Of a DNA stretch of 64,000 nt, positions 53,335 through 62,552 are shown piece by piece (positions within the stretch are counted from its first letter, which is position 1; every line of letters starts with the position of its first letter). Below the pieces are notes generated by a model. The model had not been told where the DNA came from. It worked only from the letters and a program-made list of their open reading frames with translations, and ran no database searches. This DNA is from Bacillota bacterium. GTDB taxonomy: Bacteria; Bacillota; Clostridia; Acetivibrionales; DSM-1351. Made by a program: the position numbers and the translations under genes. Where the stretch lies: positions 62,001 to 126,000 of the forward strand of contig JAEZRV010000073.1 of assembly GCA_023444055.1 (NCBI GenBank). Reading direction: 5' to 3'.

Positions 53335-55845
53335 ATGGCGAAAAGTATTAGAAAGAAAGGTTTATTAGCACTCATTGTATGTATTGCAACACTATTTACT
53401 TCTGTAGTTTCACCTATAAGGGTGGTTCAGGCAAGTGCTCCAGCAGGATGGCGAAATCTTCAAGACTTTTATGTATTTAAAGACAAGGTAAGTGGCTGGT
53501 CTGGGTGTGGTGCAGGTGAATTGGAAACGGAAAATGGTAATTTACCAGTGGATACACAAGTTACATATGAAAATTTACCTTCTTTGAGATTCAATCTTCA
53601 AAAACAGCTTAACTCTTATTGGATGTCGGTTATACTTACATTGGCTGAATGGAACTGCCATGATGTATCTCAGTATGTCCCTAATGGATACCTAGAGTTT
53701 AATGTGAAAGGTAAAGTTGGAGGAGAACAGTTTGTAATCGGTGCCGTAGATCATGTGAGTGAGCGTGCATCAGGTGTAGAGACAAAAATTACTAAACCAA
53801 TTTCGGATTATTGTACGGTGACTACCCAGTGGCAGCATGTAAAGATCCCTTTAAAGGATATTTTAGATCCAGCTCTCGGTATGGACCCTTACAATGCAAA
53901 GGCGATTGTTCTAGACAAAGTAACTCTTGATCCTTTCTGTGTCTGGATCAATCAGTTGAAATTGACTTCTCCTGATAAAGAAAAAGCGTATCCTGCGATT
54001 AAATTAAACCAAGTGGGATTTTTAGAAGCTTCTGAGAAATATGCCTATGTTTCAGGATTTGAGGATGAATTTAAAGCCTCCTTAGGAACCCAATTTCAGG
54101 TAAAGAAAGTTTCTGACAACACTGTTGTTTATAGTGGACAATTAACCCTAGTTAAGGACTATGATCCTGATTCTGGAGAAAAGGTACTAAAAGCAGTATT
54201 TACAGACTTAAAACAACCAGGTGAGTATTACATTACTGTGAATGCAGATGGTATAGATAAATCTATTAAGTTTAAGATAGGTAATGACGTTTATAAACCT
54301 GTATTGACTGATGCAGCAAGGTATTTTTATTATCAGCGTTCAGGCACTGACCTTATAGAAAAATATTGTCCTGATTACCCAAGAAAGGATAGAACAACAC
54401 TAGACTCTGTTGCCATCTTTGATTCTAATCCTGCGATAACAAGAGATGTTTCAAAAGGATGGTTTGATGCTGGTGATCTTGGAAAATATGTAAGTACTGG
54501 TTCAGGTACATTAATAAATCTATTTTGGTCTTATGAAATGTTCCCAGAGGTGTATTCTGATAGTCAGTTTAATATTCCAGAAAGCGGAAACGGTATTCCT
54601 GACATACTAGATGAGTCAAGATGGGAACTGGACTGGATACTAAAAATGCAAGATGCTGCAAGTGGTGGTTTTTACGCTAGAGTTCAGTCTGACGACGATG
54701 GTAATATAACAAAAAGAATTATAAAGGATAAAGAGGGCAGCACCACAAATATAAGACCAACAGAGGATACTGCATTAGCTGCTGCGGCTTTAGGACATGC
54801 TTCAATGGTATATTCAAAATATGATTCGGCTTTTGCACTTAAGTGCTTAAATGCAGCGAAGAGTGCATGGACATATCTTGAACAAAATCCTAATAATATT
54901 AAATCTCCAAATGGACCTTATAACACTGACAGCGATATAAGCAGCAGGCTTTTAGCTGCCGCAACCATGTATAGGGCTACAGGTGAAGCAAAATATAACA
55001 ATTACTTTGTGGCAAACTATTCAAAGAGTAAGGATACATATGAGAATGCAACTGGAGATTGGGTAGGAAACTGGAATTTTGCATTTTTCTCTTATATGAA
55101 AGCAAATAACCGCAACAGTGATGCAGAGACATGGTTTAAAACGGAGTTTAATATTTGGTTAAATAACAAAATCGAGCGTTATAAAAACAGCGCTTGGGGT
55201 AACGCACTTGTAAACGGTAATTATTACTGGGGCAGTAATAATCAAATAATGGGAATGTGTATGGAAGCTTTGCTTGGTTCCAAACTTCTTGGAACTAATA
55301 ACGATACAATTAACAATATGTCATTTTCGTCATTAAACTGGATTTTAGGCGCGAATCCAATGAGAAAGAGCTTTGTATCAGGATATGGCGAGGACTGCAT
55401 TAAAACAGTATTCGCTACGTTTAACAGTGACGGAAAATCGGGGATAGCTAAAGGATTTATGCCATTGGGTCCTAATAGATATCAAGGTGTTGGTCTATCA
55501 AACTTCCCAACAAAATGCTATTTGGATAGTGCCGATGAATGGACTACAAATGAGCACGCTGTTGGTTCAAATTCCACTCTTGTGTTTATGACTGCATTTG
55601 CTAACAGTGGTTTAACCAGTGAGAACCCAGAAAAAATCGGAGATTTAAATGCAGACAACAATATTGATGCTCTTGATTTTGTTTTAATAAAGCAATATCT
55701 GCTGGGCACTGTTACAGACTTCCCAGCAAGTGATGACATGTATGTTGGTGACTTGAATGGTGACGGAAGCATTAATGCCATTGATTTTGCGCTGATGAAA
55801 CAATATTTATTGGGAATAATTATTAAATTCCCAGCAGAAAAGTAA
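53335..55845 (+). CDS. Cellulosomal GH9 endoglucanase with N-terminal CBM-like and Ig domains, dockerin
   Basis: 836 residues. Signal peptide ~1-33. An N-terminal beta-sandwich (~34-215) of carbohydrate-binding type precedes an Ig-like CelD_N domain (~220-315). The GH9 (alpha/alpha)6 domain (~320-765) has base Asp residues in GWFDAGDLGKYV (~378), the LGANPMRKSFVSGYG motif, and acid Glu in TTNEHAVGSN (~740). A dockerin (~768-832) ends the protein. It probably cleaves beta-1,4-glucans or xyloglucan. The GGGGGG site before the ATG and short gap suggest co-transcription with the lipoprotein gene. Its TAA stop is part of the start of a palindromic repeat. Confidence 0.92.
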   Translation: MAKSIRKKGLLALIVCIATLFTSVVSPIRVVQASAPAGWRNLQDFYVFKDKVSGWSGCGAGELETENGNLPVDTQVTYENLPSLRFNLQKQLNSYWMSVILTLAEWNCHDVSQYVPNGYLEFNVKGKVGGEQFVIGAVDHVSERASGVETKITKPISDYCTVTTQWQHVKIPLKDILDPALGMDPYNAKAIVLDKVTLDPFCVWINQLKLTSPDKEKAYPAIKLNQVGFLEASEKYAYVSGFEDEFKASLGTQFQVKKVSDNTVVYSGQLTLVKDYDPDSGEKVLKAVFTDLKQPGEYYITVNADGIDKSIKFKIGNDVYKPVLTDAARYFYYQRSGTDLIEKYCPDYPRKDRTTLDSVAIFDSNPAITRDVSKGWFDAGDLGKYVSTGSGTLINLFWSYEMFPEVYSDSQFNIPESGNGIPDILDESRWELDWILKMQDAASGGFYARVQSDDDGNITKRIIKDKEGSTTNIRPTEDTALAAAALGHASMVYSKYDSAFALKCLNAAKSAWTYLEQNPNNIKSPNGPYNTDSDISSRLLAAATMYRATGEAKYNNYFVANYSKSKDTYENATGDWVGNWNFAFFSYMKANNRNSDAETWFKTEFNIWLNNKIERYKNSAWGNALVNGNYYWGSNNQIMGMCMEALLGSKLLGTNNDTINNMSFSSLNWILGANPMRKSFVSGYGEDCIKTVFATFNSDGKSGIAKGFMPLGPNRYQGVGLSNFPTKCYLDSADEWTTNEHAVGSNSTLVFMTAFANSGLTSENPEKIGDLNADNNIDALDFVLIKQYLLGTVTDFPASDDMYVGDLNGDGSINAIDFALMKQYLLGIIIKFPAEK

Positions 55846-55963
55846 TACTAATTCGCATAAAAAATATTAGTTAATATTTTTAAATACGAAATAGTATTAC
55901 GATGTTACGTCGCATACTGCGACTATATAAACGGTTGCTAACCGTTTATATGCAAACTAGTAT
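55844..55963. repeat. Palindromic repeat (MITE-like family), copy 6, abutting the GH9 stop
   Basis: Starts AATACTAATTCGCATAAAAA with the last two bases of the GH9 stop codon. An internal family end TTTAAATACGAAATAGTAT follows, then a perfect hairpin TATAAACGGTT/AACCGTTTATA (55926-55950), and the right end TGCAAACTAGTAT. It may act as terminator for the lipoprotein-GH9 unit. Confidence 0.7.
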
Positions 55964-56023
55964 GATATTAACAAATCATGTTTCATTTATAGACCAGTTT
56001 ATAGGATATATTCTAAAATGACT

Positions 56024-56092
56024 TACTCAACTTTCCTACTTCAAAGTTGCAAGTTTGAGCAACGATAAACTTTTTTGTGGGAAAGTTGAGTA
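56024..56092 (+). promoter_or_regulatory. Nested stem-loop in the leader of the GH95-like gene
   Basis: TACTCAACTTTCC (56024-56036) pairs perfectly over 13 bases with GGAAAGTTGAGTA (56080-56092). Between them GTTGC (56046-56050) pairs with GCAAC (56059-56063). The structure ends ~47 bases before the start codon. It could be an mRNA-stabilising leader, an attenuator or an operator; TTTTATC follows rather than a long T run. Confidence 0.5.
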
Positions 56093-56139
56093 TTTTATCA
56101 AAATGCAAGGGGAGTAAAATAACTTAGGAGGACATATTT

Positions 56140-59100
56140 ATGTTATTTAAAAATGCTCCAAAACTAAAGAAAATATTTGCTATGTTTTTGGTATGCACAC
56201 TTACTACTTCCTCACTCGTTATGACTCCAGATGATACCACAGTGTATGCAGGTTCATTGCCCCCAATACTAAATATGGATTACAAACCCTATGTATCTAC
56301 GGCAGATGTGAATTATACAGGCATAATCACTAAATCTCAATATGGAATGCCTATTGGAAATGGAAGAATGGGCAGCCTTGTCTGGAATAATAATGCCAGT
56401 TCATTAAACTTCCAGATTAACCGTGTGGATGTTTTCGGCTTTGCTAGTTCGTGTACGGGTGTAGATGGAAATAGTGACTACGGCTATGGCTGTGGGTTTG
56501 TCAATGTTAATTTGGGTGGAGAGCCTTTAACCGCATCAACCAAACAGAGCCTTTCTGTATATGACGGTAAATTAGCAATCCAGGGCAATGGAGTGAGTAC
56601 AGATATAGTTAGTGATATGAACTCAGATGTTTTTGCGTTGAAAATCAACGACACAAGGTCTACTCCATCTCCTATCAGTATTGATCTTGTCATGCTCCAA
56701 AATCCTGATACAACAAAAGGTAATCAAACAGCTACCTTAAGAACAAGCAACAGTGAAGGGCAAATAAGACTGAAGCAGACATTCAAGCATTCTGCTGCAA
56801 CAGGATTTTCTCAGTTTGATCATTATTGTAGTTCGGCCATTGTAATAGATTCTTCAGGAAGAACAGGTACGGTAAGCTATCCGGATACCAAGACGGTACG
56901 CCTGACACTTCCAGCTGCTACAGGAACGGCATACGTATATATTGGAAGTCATGCAAGCATGAACAGTTCTGATGATGTCATCGCAATGGCATCTAATAAA
57001 GTAAATACATCCAAAACCAGCGGGTATGACAGCTTATACTCCAAAAACCAAACATGGTGGCAGGATTTCTGGTCCAAGTCCTATGTGCATTTACCTACAA
57101 CTACTGACGTCCAGAAAAAATGGATATATTACTTATACCTATCAGCTATAAGCCAGAGAGGAGATTATCCTGCTAAGTTTGCCGGAAACATATGGCAAAC
57201 AGGTGGTATAAATAAAATGTGGGGCACAGAGTTCTGGGGATATAATCAGGAATGCCTTCATTACTCATTTGATGCTGCAAATCATGGTGAACTTCAGCAA
57301 CCCTTTATGAAAATGGACATGAAGAACTATGATAATTATGCAACTGCAGCACGGCAACAGTGGGGAAGCAAGGGTATTTTCATTAATGAAACCGAGTATT
57401 TCAATGGACCAGAATTGCTTCCTGATAATATTGCCAATGATTTAAAGAATTTTATGTTGAATGGTACTGCTCCTACAACTCAACTCAAAAATTTTGCAGG
57501 AGCCCGGAACAATATGCATTCAAGATGGATATTAGCTCCTACATACTGGACGACCTTCAATACAATAAATGCAAGTGAAAGGGCAGAGCGCTTTTGGAAC
57601 AACTACCTTTATACCCTTGACAAAGACTTTCTTTCAACCCAAGGGTACCCAATGATAAAGGGTGCAGCAGAATTCTATAGAACTTTCCCCAACCTGAAGC
57701 TTGAGTCCGATGGGAAGTATCATATTTACAGGACAAACCTCCATGAGCATATCATGGGAGGTAAGGACATTGTTGACGACCTTGCCTTCATAAAAGGTGT
57801 AATGCAGGCGGCAATAAAGTCCTCTGAAATACTGAATATAGATGCAGATTTAAGAGCTCTGTGGCAGAATATAGTTGACAAGCTAACACCTTACCCAGTG
57901 AGTGGACAGTGGGATACCATTGGCTCAATTACACATTCCAAGGGATATACAACTTGGGGGCAGGGAAGGAATCCGGCGTCACAAGTCAGAGAAGACGCCT
58001 GTGCCAATGAGCCTCAAAGTCCTCGTTTGCGTATGGTAGAGAATTACAATGTGCTGACACTTGAAACAAAAGACCAGGGAGTAGATGGAGGTGATTGGGC
58101 GATTGCTAATAATTCCTTTGAAGCCAACGTCGGCTACAAATTGAATATGGTATCGCAGGATTACGGTGCTGAGCTTGGCAGATATTTACTGGATGCTTCA
58201 AATCTTGGAAGAAGTGAATTTAATACAATATTAACTAATATTAACAATGGAATAAATAGAGATGCTGGAAGCTCTGCAAACCGTATTGGCTTTGCTTCAT
58301 CAGATTTTGAAGAGCTTGGTGGATATGGTATTCTAAGTGCCGCATTGCAGAATGCACTTATGCAGAGTATATCTCCAAATCCGGGAGCCGATCCTGTAAT
58401 AAGAGTTTTCCCAGCATGGGATAAGAGTAAACCTGCAAACTTCAAGCTTCTTGCAAAAGGCGGATTTCTTGTTTCATCCTCTGTTAAGAATGGAGAAATA
58501 GGGTTTATAGAGATAGACTCACAGCTAGGGGGGACATGTAGGATAAGAAATGCTTGGTCAGACAGTACTATTACTCTATACAGAAATGGAGTAAAAGCTG
58601 AAGATCTTAAAGGTTCCCTTATAAGCTTTTCAACAGATACAGGTGAAAATATAAAAATTATAAAACAGAATGCAAATCCTGATTCTTTCAATGAGAATAT
58701 CCCTGTGCAGGCTCAAGCAGGGACTATATACGAAGCCGAAAATGCGGTTTTATCCAAGGGAGCAGCAGTAAACACAAATCATGCCGATTATTCCGGCACA
58801 GGTTTTGTTGATGGATACATATATCAGGAAGCTACAACTACTTTTAATGTATCAGCTCCAAAGCAAGGCAACTATAACGTAGACATAAGGTATTCAGCAG
58901 GACGTGGTGGCACTGAAACTGTCAGTATCTATGTGAATGACATAAAGGTAAAGCAAACCAGTCTTCAAACCACAGATAGTTGGGATGCTTGGACAGATAA
59001 GGTCGAATCTCTAACGCTGAATGCTGGTAGCAACACTATAGCCTTCAAGTATGACGCAGATGATTCGGGATGGATAAATATTGACTATATAGCGTTACCA

Positions 59101-59319
59101 ACTCCAACGGTTATTAAGGTTATTTATGGAGATTTAAACAATGATAAAGCGGTAGATGCTATTGATTTTGCTTTGCTAAAGCAAGTATTGCTAGGAATTG
59201 CACCTGCTAATGTTAACATATCAGCCGCTGATATAAATGTTGATGGTTTAGTAGATTCTATTGATTTTGCTTTACTAAAGCAGATACTGATGGGAACTTC
59301 ACCGGCAGCATTAATATAA
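56140..59319 (+). CDS. Cellulosomal GH95/DUF5703-like enzyme with CBM35 and dockerin
   Basis: 1059 residues. Signal peptide ~1-34. The large N-terminal plus (alpha/alpha)6-type region (~40-860) has YGMPIGNGRMGSLVWNN at the start, as in GH95 and the related DUF5703 proteins, followed by WWQDFWSKSYVHLP and a helical barrel. CBM35 (~862-985; IYEAENAVLSKGA ... GWINIDYIALP) and a dockerin (~996-1056) end the protein. GH95 enzymes are inverting alpha-L-fucosidases or galactosidases. This member is divergent, so substrate is open. AGGAGG precedes the ATG. It is the last gene of the cluster, before a perfect terminator. Confidence 0.8.
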   Translation: MLFKNAPKLKKIFAMFLVCTLTTSSLVMTPDDTTVYAGSLPPILNMDYKPYVSTADVNYTGIITKSQYGMPIGNGRMGSLVWNNNASSLNFQINRVDVFGFASSCTGVDGNSDYGYGCGFVNVNLGGEPLTASTKQSLSVYDGKLAIQGNGVSTDIVSDMNSDVFALKINDTRSTPSPISIDLVMLQNPDTTKGNQTATLRTSNSEGQIRLKQTFKHSAATGFSQFDHYCSSAIVIDSSGRTGTVSYPDTKTVRLTLPAATGTAYVYIGSHASMNSSDDVIAMASNKVNTSKTSGYDSLYSKNQTWWQDFWSKSYVHLPTTTDVQKKWIYYLYLSAISQRGDYPAKFAGNIWQTGGINKMWGTEFWGYNQECLHYSFDAANHGELQQPFMKMDMKNYDNYATAARQQWGSKGIFINETEYFNGPELLPDNIANDLKNFMLNGTAPTTQLKNFAGARNNMHSRWILAPTYWTTFNTINASERAERFWNNYLYTLDKDFLSTQGYPMIKGAAEFYRTFPNLKLESDGKYHIYRTNLHEHIMGGKDIVDDLAFIKGVMQAAIKSSEILNIDADLRALWQNIVDKLTPYPVSGQWDTIGSITHSKGYTTWGQGRNPASQVREDACANEPQSPRLRMVENYNVLTLETKDQGVDGGDWAIANNSFEANVGYKLNMVSQDYGAELGRYLLDASNLGRSEFNTILTNINNGINRDAGSSANRIGFASSDFEELGGYGILSAALQNALMQSISPNPGADPVIRVFPAWDKSKPANFKLLAKGGFLVSSSVKNGEIGFIEIDSQLGGTCRIRNAWSDSTITLYRNGVKAEDLKGSLISFSTDTGENIKIIKQNANPDSFNENIPVQAQAGTIYEAENAVLSKGAAVNTNHADYSGTGFVDGYIYQEATTTFNVSAPKQGNYNVDIRYSAGRGGTETVSIYVNDIKVKQTSLQTTDSWDAWTDKVESLTLNAGSNTIAFKYDADDSGWINIDYIALPTPTVIKVIYGDLNNDKAVDAIDFALLKQVLLGIAPANVNISAADINVDGLVDSIDFALLKQILMGTSPAALI

Positions 59320-59336
59320 ACCCCAAAATCAAAAAT

Positions 59337-59373
59337 AACCGCATGTCATATCATATGACATGCGGTTGTTTTT
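59337..59373. terminator. Perfect 15-bp terminator closing the enzyme cluster
   Basis: AACCGCATGTCATAT and ATATGACATGCGGTT are exact inverted repeats around a single C, followed by GTTTTTG. It is also placed to serve the convergent glycosyltransferase gene. Confidence 0.88.
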
Positions 59374-59404
59374 GTGCACCTAGCAGGGGTGCTTTATAGT
59401 CGCT

Positions 59405-60421
59405 TTAATTAAATCCAAATATTTTCCTTGATAAAGAATAACAAAGTAGTATAATCTTCCTTCCTATGTAGCTTTTAAACTGTACTAACCAACCTAAAAA
59501 GGATTTATCTACTTCTTCATATAACCTCTGGTCTTTAGAACTTAAATATTGCCAAAGCTCTTCCTTTTTACGTAGACTTTGTTCAGTATTATCTTTTAAC
59601 AAAAGTACTGTACTAACAGTCATCATAATAACTAAGTACTTAATCATATATTTGCGTAATTTTTTACATTTGATGTCCAGAGGGTTATAACAGTCAATCA
59701 TTATTTTGGTTACTCTTATTTGCTGATCAATACGCTGAATCATTATTTTCTCGTTAACTGATTGATCTACTCTTCCAATAAAATACCTATAAAGGTCTAA
59801 ATCTGCATAATACATTGTTTTAACATACGGCAATGGCATATATACAAAAATATTATCTACATAAAATGTATGCTTAGGAAGCTGTAAATTACATTCTTTA
59901 AGAACCTCTGTACGATAAATAACAGAGTGCATTAATATATTCTGACTGCTTTTTAGATACCCTAAATCATTCCATGTAAAGATTATTTCTTCAGGCATTG
60001 CACTTTTGTAATTAATACTTTTAGATTTGCCAATACTCATATTCTCATATACATAATTAGTTATAAGCATGTCTAATGAAGTAGATTTATCAATCATGGT
60101 TTTCAAAATATTAAGAACTTTTTGTAAACTATTTTTATCAAACCAATCATCACTGTCCAAAACCTTAAAATATAAGCCTTCTGCATGCTTAAGACCAGTG
60201 TTGATTACATCACCGTGTCCACCGTTTTCTTTATGGATGGCACGTATTATATTTGGATATTTCGTCTCGTATTCTTTAGCAATTGCTGCTGTATTATCAC
60301 TTGAACCATCATCTATAATTAAAATGTCTAATTCATCACTTCCGATAAGCAATGATTCTATAGCTCTATCCATATAAGCAGCTGAGTTGTAACAAGGTAT
60401 CACTACTGTTAGAATTTTCAT
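59405..60421 (-). CDS. GT2 family glycosyltransferase
   Basis: 338 residues. The GT-A domain is at the N-terminus: TVVIPCYNSAAYMDRAIESL, DILIIDDGSSDNT, ENGGHGDVINTGLKHA and the metal-binding DSDDWFDKNSL (~95). The C-terminal third is helical with basic patches but no clear transmembrane segment. It transfers a sugar from a nucleotide donor, probably to a surface glycan or lipid; acceptor unknown. Its ATG overlaps the stop of the upstream PAP2 gene by four bases, so the two are coupled. Confidence 0.92.
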   Translation of the reverse strand: MKILTVVIPCYNSAAYMDRAIESLLIGSDELDILIIDDGSSDNTAAIAKEYETKYPNIIRAIHKENGGHGDVINTGLKHAEGLYFKVLDSDDWFDKNSLQKVLNILKTMIDKSTSLDMLITNYVYENMSIGKSKSINYKSAMPEEIIFTWNDLGYLKSSQNILMHSVIYRTEVLKECNLQLPKHTFYVDNIFVYMPLPYVKTMYYADLDLYRYFIGRVDQSVNEKIMIQRIDQQIRVTKIMIDCYNPLDIKCKKLRKYMIKYLVIMMTVSTVLLLKDNTEQSLRKKEELWQYLSSKDQRLYEEVDKSFLGWLVQFKSYIGRKIILLCYSLSRKIFGFN

Positions 60422-61083
60422 TTCGATATCTCCTGATTATTAATTTTTAATGATTTACTTAGCGGAACACGTGAAGAGAATTGCCACGTTAATTCAGCTA
60501 ATAAAACTCCTCCAAAAACATCGACTATAACATGCTGTCTTGTTGTTAAAGTTGAAATGCATATCAATAATGCAATAAATAATGAAAAATGTTTATACCA
60601 CGAAGGAATATTTTTACAATTACGAAGTCCAACAAAGCAATACCAGCTAACTAAACAATGAATTGATGGGAATAAGTTGTTAGCTGCGTCTGCATTATAT
60701 AAAAATTGAAGCATATCCCAAGAAAATCCTGTTGAGGTTATATCAGGTCTTATATTCGTTGTAGGAAAAGATATATAAGTAATAAAACATACTAATTTCC
60801 CTAATAAATCTGCACATATAAAACGATAGCAATGCTCTTTATTTAACCTACATATTAGAATATAATTAACAATCCAAAAAAAATAGCTTCCAAAATAAAT
60901 CAAAACAGTTATAGGAATTATTGGAACCATATTATCAAACTTGGATGTTAAATCATAGAAATACCTATCTCCATAAAACAAACGTACTCCTGAATATACT
61001 GAGAAATTAAATATTACACATATAAGTAAAGGTATAAGAGCATACTTAGGTATAAAAGAACGTATTTTTTCTACTAGTTTCAT
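60418..61083 (-). CDS. PAP2-superfamily membrane protein (inositol phosphorylceramide synthase-like)
   Basis: About 221 residues with five to six hydrophobic segments. PAP2 motifs are seen late in the protein: FPSIHCLVSWY (phosphatase motif 2 His) and TTRQHVIVDVFGGVLLAE (motif 3 His and Asp). It probably acts on a lipid phosphate in the membrane, upstream of the coupled glycosyltransferase. Of the in-frame starts at 61113, 61089 and 61083, only 61083 has AGGAG at good distance (six bases). Confidence 0.83.
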   Translation of the reverse strand: MKLVEKIRSFIPKYALIPLLICVIFNFSVYSGVRLFYGDRYFYDLTSKFDNMVPIIPITVLIYFGSYFFWIVNYILICRLNKEHCYRFICADLLGKLVCFITYISFPTTNIRPDITSTGFSWDMLQFLYNADAANNLFPSIHCLVSWYCFVGLRNCKNIPSWYKHFSLFIALLICISTLTTRQHVIVDVFGGVLLAELTWQFSSRVPLSKSLKINNQEISK

Positions 61084-61307
61084 ATTCATCTCCTGTTTTC
61101 TGTAAATTAACATAAAATGTATGTGGGATAATAACTGTATTTTATAAAATAATTCATCAATAATTATGAGAAAATGTTTCTGTTTTAATGTATAATTCTA
61201 AGTCATTTATATACACTTATAAAGTATAATATTTATTATAATGTTAAGTCAATATCTATCGGCAATTTACCAAAATATCGACATTTTACCGTATAAAAGA
61301 ATAAAAT

Positions 61308-62270
61308 TTATCTAACAGAAGAATCGCTCCACATCGAAGATGAACTAAGTATTTGGTTTGCTGCTTCTAGATAATCAATAGTACCGTGACATTTTTTAAT
61401 TTTCTTTAGCAACTTTCCATCCTTGTCAGTATGGGCAGAGAGCTGTCTCCAAAACTCCTTCATTTTATCACATAAATGCTTTTCACCAGATAATATATTC
61501 TTATAATAACAAAAAATCTCATTATGAAATTCTTTAATCATGCACATCTTATTGCTGCTAGGAACTATTTGGCCTTTTATCGCAGATGGCAGGAATGGGT
61601 CGCTTAGAGCACCTCTTCCAAGCATAAAGTTTTTTATATTAGGAAAGCGTGAGGTGATACGCACAAAGTCATTATAAGTGAAAATATCTCCATTATAGGT
61701 TATTTCATGTTTACAAGCAGAGGCTAAAGCTTCGAATGAATCCAAATCAACATTGCCAGCATACATTTGTTTACCAGTACGTGCGTGTATAATTACACCG
61801 CCCAATGGATATTCATTTAGTACATCAATTACTCGTAGACCTTCTTCGGGATTGTCTAATCCAAGGCGCATTTTTACCGTGATAGTATAAGAATTGGCAC
61901 AAGCAATATCAAGAACACTTTTAATCATATCAGGGTATGGCAATATACCAGAACCTCTTTTCTTTCTAGTAACCATAGGAAAGGGACACCCTATATTCCA
62001 GTTTATTTCGTTGTATCCAAAATCAGCAATAACGTCAGAAAAGAGTTTAAATTCAGAACCATTATTACTGAGAATTTGAGGAATTACTTTAACTCCTGCT
62101 GCATTATTTGGGGCAATAATGTCCTTCAATAATATAGGGTTTACTTTATCCATATCTGCAGTAGAAATAAATGGAGCATAATATACATCAATACCACCGA
62201 AAATCCTTGCAAATAGATTTCTGTAGCATGCAATAGTCATTCCTTGAATGGGTGCTAAAAAAAGATTCAT
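61308..62270 (-). CDS. tRNA-dihydrouridine synthase family protein
   Basis: 320 residues. The FMN-dependent TIM barrel has LAPIQGMT at the N-terminus and INWNIGCPFPMVTRKKRGSG with the proton-donor Cys (~94). TVKMRLGLDN, IIHARTG, TYNGDIFTY and MLGRGAL follow. Dus enzymes reduce uridines in tRNA. The C-terminal helical domain is present but diverged. AAGGATG precedes the ATG. A copy of the 100-nt structured element lies 39 bases upstream. Confidence 0.9.
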   Translation of the reverse strand: MNLFLAPIQGMTIACYRNLFARIFGGIDVYYAPFISTADMDKVNPILLKDIIAPNNAAGVKVIPQILSNNGSEFKLFSDVIADFGYNEINWNIGCPFPMVTRKKRGSGILPYPDMIKSVLDIACANSYTITVKMRLGLDNPEEGLRVIDVLNEYPLGGVIIHARTGKQMYAGNVDLDSFEALASACKHEITYNGDIFTYNDFVRITSRFPNIKNFMLGRGALSDPFLPSAIKGQIVPSSNKMCMIKEFHNEIFCYYKNILSGEKHLCDKMKEFWRQLSAHTDKDGKLLKKIKKCHGTIDYLEAANQILSSSSMWSDSSVR

Positions 62271-62308
62271 ATATAATCATCCTTATTTTTGATTGTTTAA
62301 TAAATTCT

Positions 62309-62408
62309 ATAATTATGCCCATGCCCAGCATTTCGGACAAAAACATCATGACAGAAATGGCATGGGCTCGGTACCTACTTCATTTGTTTTTATATTTCTT
62401 TCAACCTT
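62309..62408 (-). ncRNA. 100-nt structured element, copy B, upstream of the Dus gene
   Basis: On the minus strand GCCCATGCC (62367-62359) pairs with GGCATGGGC (62325-62317), with inner CATTTC/GAAATG. The flanks AAGGTTGAAAGAAAT and ATAATTAT match copy A at 36329-36428. Orientation is the same relative to the downstream gene in both cases: the element lies in the 5' leader. Confidence 0.65.
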
Positions 62409-62552
62409 AATTCATCATAAATACTATATACTTATTAGTGTAAATGCAATAGCAAATTTTAGGCTCATATAATAAAATGTTAAGACAATAAGACAATAAG
62501 ATAATAAGAGAATATGACAAGCCCATATGATAAAATTCACTTTGCCTAGTAT

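Noticed and set aside
58161..58691. 176-codon reverse frame inside the GH95-like gene
   Set aside because: Antisense shadow of a real coding region; composition follows the complementary codons.
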